From the NCBI GenBank assembly GCA_026415395.1, contig JAOAHD010000007.1, forward strand, positions 372,001 to 436,000: a DNA stretch of 64,000 nt. Direction: 5' to 3'. Under the pieces are notes generated by a model that was not told where the DNA came from, made no database searches, and was given only the letters and a program-made list of their open reading frames with translations. Below, in pieces: positions 61,037 to 64,000 of this stretch (position 1 is the first letter of the stretch; the number at the start of each line of letters is the position of its first letter). The stretch is from Candidatus Binatia bacterium (GTDB lineage Bacteria > Desulfobacterota > Binatia > HRBIN30). Made by a program: the position numbers and the translations under genes.

Positions 61037-62251
61037 ATGCAAAGCAAGGCGGAGGACAGACTGGCGGAACCGAGCGGCGCTCGGGTGGTGGCTACCTTGG
61101 GAGGGCGGCGCCCGCAGGAGGAAGCTCTCGCAGAGTACGAAGCGACCTTTCAACAACGCTACACGCGCTGGATGGAAATTTTGCAACGCAACGCTGAACG
61201 CCTGGCGCGTGGGCAGTTCTCATTGCATTGGATGGACACGAGCGAGGCCCACTGGGGCCGCCGGGCGAAACCATCCTCGCGCGGGCTCACGTACGCCGAC
61301 GTTAACCGGGTGCCTGGCTATGGCGAGCTTCCGGAAGTGGCCACCTGGCTGAATTTTGCCCCCCGCGGTTCGGTGCGCGACCGCTACCGCGATGAGATGC
61401 CTGAGGTCGAGGATTACACGGTGCTCGAGCGGGACGAAGTGTGGGCGGAAAACGTGCTTTCGCTGTACGAAGAAGCAAAGGCTCGACAGTGGAATGCAAC
61501 ACGCGACATCCCCTGGGATGAACTGACCCCCTTACCGGAAGATCTCGAGAAAGCCACCTGCCAGCTTTGTACTGCCTTAACAGAGGTAGAATTCGTGGCC
61601 GGCGATTTCCCCTCCAAGTGGATGTTTCGGATCCCGCAAGACTACCTCGAGGTCAAGAGTTTCCTTTCGACCCAAATCATGGACGAAGCGCGCCATCAGG
61701 AAGTATTCCGCAAGCGGGCCCTGGCCGGCGGCGGATTGTTGCACGCCTCCCCAGGAGCCGAGTGGGCGCTCAAGGCGATCCTCGATGCGCCTACCCACAC
61801 GATGGGCACGTTCTTGTTGAACCTGTTGGCGGAAGGGCTGGTGCTTTCCGTATTTCGCTCGGGAGAAATGATCGCCAAGACGCACGTCGACAAGGAGATC
61901 TTTCGCCGTTGTTTGCAGGACGAGGCGCGGCACGTTTCCTACGGCGTCCTCGAATTTCAGTGGTGGTTGGATCATCAGCCGGATCGTGACCAAGCGTTGG
62001 AGACGCTTCACCGGTTCGCCGACGTTGGTGAACAAGTGATTTTGTCGGCGTTCACAGAGCCAACGTTGGTTGAGCCGATCGCCATTCTCCTCGGCGGAGG
62101 ACTGAACAAGATCGATGCCGGCATGGATGGAATGATGCGGGTTTGGTCGATGTTCATCGATGAGTACTTGCAGCGTTGCGCCCGTGCTGGGTTCGATCGC
62201 CGGTCCCGCTGTATCCTGCCGGCGGAGGCCCCGTGGAGGTTGGCAGCATGA
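61037..62251 (+). CDS. Ferritin-like diiron protein, probable oxygenase component
   Basis: About 404 residues from the ATG at 61037 with AGGAGG at 61025-61030. It is a helical ferritin-like protein. TEVEFVAGD provides an early glutamate. DEARHQEVF and DEARHVSYG, about 85 residues apart, are two E-x-x-H iron ligand motifs on separate helices. This arrangement is that of carboxylate-bridged diiron oxidases and oxygenases. An adjacent two-cluster ferredoxin could supply electrons and the SCP2-like protein might hold a lipid substrate; both ideas are inference. The N-terminal 100 residues (RWMEILQRNAERLARGQFSL) do not match anything I recognise. The stop overlaps the next start as ATGA. Confidence 0.7.
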   Translation: MQSKAEDRLAEPSGARVVATLGGRRPQEEALAEYEATFQQRYTRWMEILQRNAERLARGQFSLHWMDTSEAHWGRRAKPSSRGLTYADVNRVPGYGELPEVATWLNFAPRGSVRDRYRDEMPEVEDYTVLERDEVWAENVLSLYEEAKARQWNATRDIPWDELTPLPEDLEKATCQLCTALTEVEFVAGDFPSKWMFRIPQDYLEVKSFLSTQIMDEARHQEVFRKRALAGGGLLHASPGAEWALKAILDAPTHTMGTFLLNLLAEGLVLSVFRSGEMIAKTHVDKEIFRRCLQDEARHVSYGVLEFQWWLDHQPDRDQALETLHRFADVGEQVILSAFTEPTLVEPIAILLGGGLNKIDAGMDGMMRVWSMFIDEYLQRCARAGFDRRSRCILPAEAPWRLAA

Positions 62252-62757
62252 TCGGCTCGCTCGCCACTCCTGCAGGTAGCATGGAAACGGTTGCCGAAGC
62301 GGTGTTCCCTTCGCTTTCGTGGTTTCAAGAGCTTGCGCGACTGGCTCGCGTGCATCGCAGCCGCTTCGAACACCTGGGATACGCGGACTGTGTGGCGGAG
62401 TTTTGCGTGACCGACGGGCGACCCTCACCTTTTGCCGTGCAGGTCACGTTCGAAGAATTTGATGTAACCGATGTGCGGATCCCCAGCGTGAGCGACCACT
62501 ATCGCGCCGATTTCCGCGTCGAGGGTGACTTGGCGACATGGCAACGGATGCTGGAAAGCATCGCTCGCAACCACGGCCGGCCAGACCTCGATCAGACCCT
62601 CAACCACCTGACCCATATGGGCACCCCGATGCGGGTGACTTCCACGGATCCGCTGCGCCGCGACTTGTACTTCCGCTACGCGCAGACTCTGCAGGAATTC
62701 TTCAACCTTTCTGCCGCCATTCATACGCATTTCGCGGCGAATGTTGGGACTCGGTGA
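62248..62757 (+). CDS. Small SCP2-like or unknown protein in the diiron operon
   Basis: About 169 residues from the ATG at 62248 (ATGA overlap). It has a helical start (SLSWFQELARLARVHRSRFE), a mixed central sheet (FAVQVTFEEFDVTDVRIP, DHYRADFRVEGDLATWQRMLE) and a helical end (RYAQTLQEFFNLSAAI). The phrase ADFRVEGDLATWQRML resembles the sterol-carrier (SCP2) fold, which binds lipids, but the similarity is weak. TGATG overlap with the ferredoxin gene shows it belongs to one operon. It could deliver a hydrophobic substrate to the diiron protein or be a regulatory effector. Confidence 0.55.
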   Translation: MIGSLATPAGSMETVAEAVFPSLSWFQELARLARVHRSRFEHLGYADCVAEFCVTDGRPSPFAVQVTFEEFDVTDVRIPSVSDHYRADFRVEGDLATWQRMLESIARNHGRPDLDQTLNHLTHMGTPMRVTSTDPLRRDLYFRYAQTLQEFFNLSAAIHTHFAANVGTR

Positions 62758-63050
62758 TGCCGCGGCACGGTCACTTCTACATCGATGAGACATGCATAGG
62801 CTGCGGCGCTTGCGAACATGCCTGTCCGGGCAAGGTGGATGCCATTTACCCGGTGGAGGGGGACTTCCTCGGGCGCTTTGCGATCCGCGTGGAAGAGTGC
62901 ATTGACTGCGGGTTTTGCCTGCCGCTGTGCCCGGTGGCCTGCATTCACGATGCCCGGCGAGAAGGCGTGGTGGAAGGAAGGGGTGGCTACATGCGGATCA
63001 AAGAACTGCAAGCCTGGGCACAACGGCAAAACGCCGGAATTGTCGACTGA
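62757..63050 (+). CDS. 2[4Fe-4S] ferredoxin
   Basis: A 97-residue ferredoxin from the ATG at 62757 (TGATG overlap with the previous gene). Two cysteine clusters are present: CIGCGACEHACPG, and CIDCGFCLPLCPVACI. Each has three closely spaced cysteines plus a fourth, giving two [4Fe-4S] clusters. About 30 residues between the clusters and a 30-residue polar C-terminal tail make it longer than the minimal clostridial type. It probably passes electrons to the diiron protein two genes upstream. No dedicated reductase is nearby. Confidence 0.88.
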   Translation: MPRHGHFYIDETCIGCGACEHACPGKVDAIYPVEGDFLGRFAIRVEECIDCGFCLPLCPVACIHDARREGVVEGRGGYMRIKELQAWAQRQNAGIVD

Positions 63051-63304
63051 GCTCTGACTCGAGCGTTTGAGCGGCCAGGAACTTGGGCGGCTGCGACAAC
63101 GGCTGCATGGCCCTTCGCCTCGCATAGAGGGGCAGGGAGGACCTCCGTCCGCAAACGCAAAGTCCTCAAGGTTGCGTTGCAGAAAAGCAAACGCGTGTTT
63201 CCCTGGGCTGTCCCTCTCGGGAGAAACATTTCCGACGAGAGAAGCGTTCTAGCGCGGGTGGTGTCGAGCGTGGTAGAAGTGTGCTTCGCATCTGGAGGCG
63301 AAGG

Positions 63305-64000
63305 ATGAAAATTTACTTGATCGCACCGAAGAACCCGGAATCGTTTTGGACGTTTGACCGCATTTTGCCCAGCTTAGGTAAGAAGTGCGTGTTCCCGAAC
63401 CTGTCGCTGCCGACAGTGGCAGGGATTACCCCGCGAGAGCATGAGGTGGTGCTGTGCGATGAGAACGTGGAGGAAGTCGACTTTGATACGGATGCCGACA
63501 TTGTTGGCCTCACCGGGTACGTGATCCACAAACAGCGCATCTTCGAGCTGGCCGAGGAATTTCGCAAACGAGGGAAGTTTGTTGTGGCCGGCGGTCCGTT
63601 TGCCTCGCTGTGTCCGGAGGAGCTTCGAGACAAGGTGGACGTCCTTTTTATCGATGAGGCGGAATACACCTGGCCGCAGTTCCTGAAAGATTTCGAGCGG
63701 GGAACTTGGAAGAAGGAGTACCGGCAGATCGAAAAACCGAGCATGCACGAGTCGCCCCTGCCGCGCTTCGATTTGCTCAAAGTCGATCGCTACCGCACGA
63801 TGACCATCCAGTTTGCCCGCGGGTGTCCGTTTAACTGCGAGTTTTGCGACATCATCGTGATGTATGGCCGCCGGCCGCGCACGAAAACTGTGCAGCAAGT
63901 CATGGCCGAGGTGCAAGAGATCCACCGGCTCGGTGTGCGCAACATCTTCGTGGTCGACGACAACTTCATCGGAAATAAAAAAGAGGCCAAAGAGCTTCTC
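63305..64000 (+). CDS. B12-binding domain radical SAM protein (partial)
   Basis: An open frame from the ATG at 63305 runs 232 codons to the right edge. The N-terminal half is a cobalamin-binding-type domain (MKIYLIAPKNPESFWTFD, VVLCDENVEEVDFD, VGLTGYVIHKQRI, FVVAGGPFASLCPEE). The radical SAM motif is CPFNCEFCD, a CxxxCxxC cluster, followed by DNFIGNKKEAKELL. The family includes hopanoid- and antibiotic-type B12 radical SAM enzymes that carry out methylations and rearrangements, often with a DUF4070 C-terminus. Substrate cannot be told. It lies 254 bp after the ferredoxin gene and may be a separate transcription unit. Confidence 0.85.
   Translation, partial: MKIYLIAPKNPESFWTFDRILPSLGKKCVFPNLSLPTVAGITPREHEVVLCDENVEEVDFDTDADIVGLTGYVIHKQRIFELAEEFRKRGKFVVAGGPFASLCPEELRDKVDVLFIDEAEYTWPQFLKDFERGTWKKEYRQIEKPSMHESPLPRFDLLKVDRYRTMTIQFARGCPFNCEFCDIIVMYGRRPRTKTVQQVMAEVQEIHRLGVRNIFVVDDNFIGNKKEAKELL

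Overview
The window is GC-rich, densely coded DNA from what looks like a free-living Gram-negative bacterium. An outer membrane and lipid A are implied by a TolC-family channel with an RND metal pump, an Arn-type (4-amino-4-deoxy-L-arabinose) lipid A modification set, lipoproteins and type IV pilins. An LLM-family enzyme of the F420-linked type, an Agl23-like membrane protein with NHL repeats, many polyprenyl-phosphate-linked glycosyltransferases and a B12-binding radical SAM protein would fit a deltaproteobacteria-like or Binatota-like lineage. That placement is a guess from gene content; no rRNA gene is present to test it.

Layout. 1-1449: end of an unrecognised gene, an SRPBCC-like membrane-anchored protein and the GTPase EngB. 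1450-4119: a gene-free, repeat-rich island. 4120-8448: a gamma-glutamylation-type amine catabolism operon (glutamine synthetase-like, gamma-glutamyl hydrolase, SDR, aldehyde dehydrogenase), then tRNA-Leu(TAA). 8575-11175: a second repeat island. 11176-13826: rlmD-like and moaC genes facing trxB, with overlapping start codons. 13949-30590: a long co-directional run in which a CzcCBA-type metal efflux system is translationally coupled to an Arn-like set (ArnC, split ArnA, ArnD, ArnT), then a second sugar set (PMT-like transferase, DegT aminotransferase, GT2, Gfo/Idh/MocA oxidoreductase) and a CheY-like receiver. 30591-32396: a third repeat island. 32397-34090: two nearly identical type IV pilin genes, each with a sigma-54-like promoter and its own terminator. 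34177-43203: very large membrane glycosyltransferases, a sulfotransferase, rsmH and a LamG-like protein. 43288-51439: a GT2, a broken CXXCH protein gene, an exported LLM enzyme, a DJ-1/PfpI protein, a PQQ-type propeller and a pair of related lipoproteins, one frameshifted. 51615-58670: a second surface-glycan cluster (PMT-like GT, two GT2s, Agl23-NHL fusion). 58696-64000: a zinc-ribbon/DUF3426 protein, TatA, and a TetR regulator divergent from a ferritin-like diiron protein, a small SCP2-like protein and a 2[4Fe-4S] ferredoxin, then the start of a B12-binding radical SAM gene.

How it fits together. Most of the window serves the cell envelope: metal efflux, charge modification of lipid A, polyprenyl-phosphate sugar donors made by GT2 enzymes and used by GT-C membrane transferases, sulfation, and pili. 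The most unusual non-coding signal is a dispersed repeat family built around the decamer GTGGGTGTCC (reverse complement GGACACCCAC). I found 16 exact copies and many near-copies, all between genes, often at the ends of short stuttering duplications. I do not recognise this family. The best candidate for an undescribed enzymatic system is the TetR/diiron/SCP2-like/ferredoxin operon at 60037-63050.
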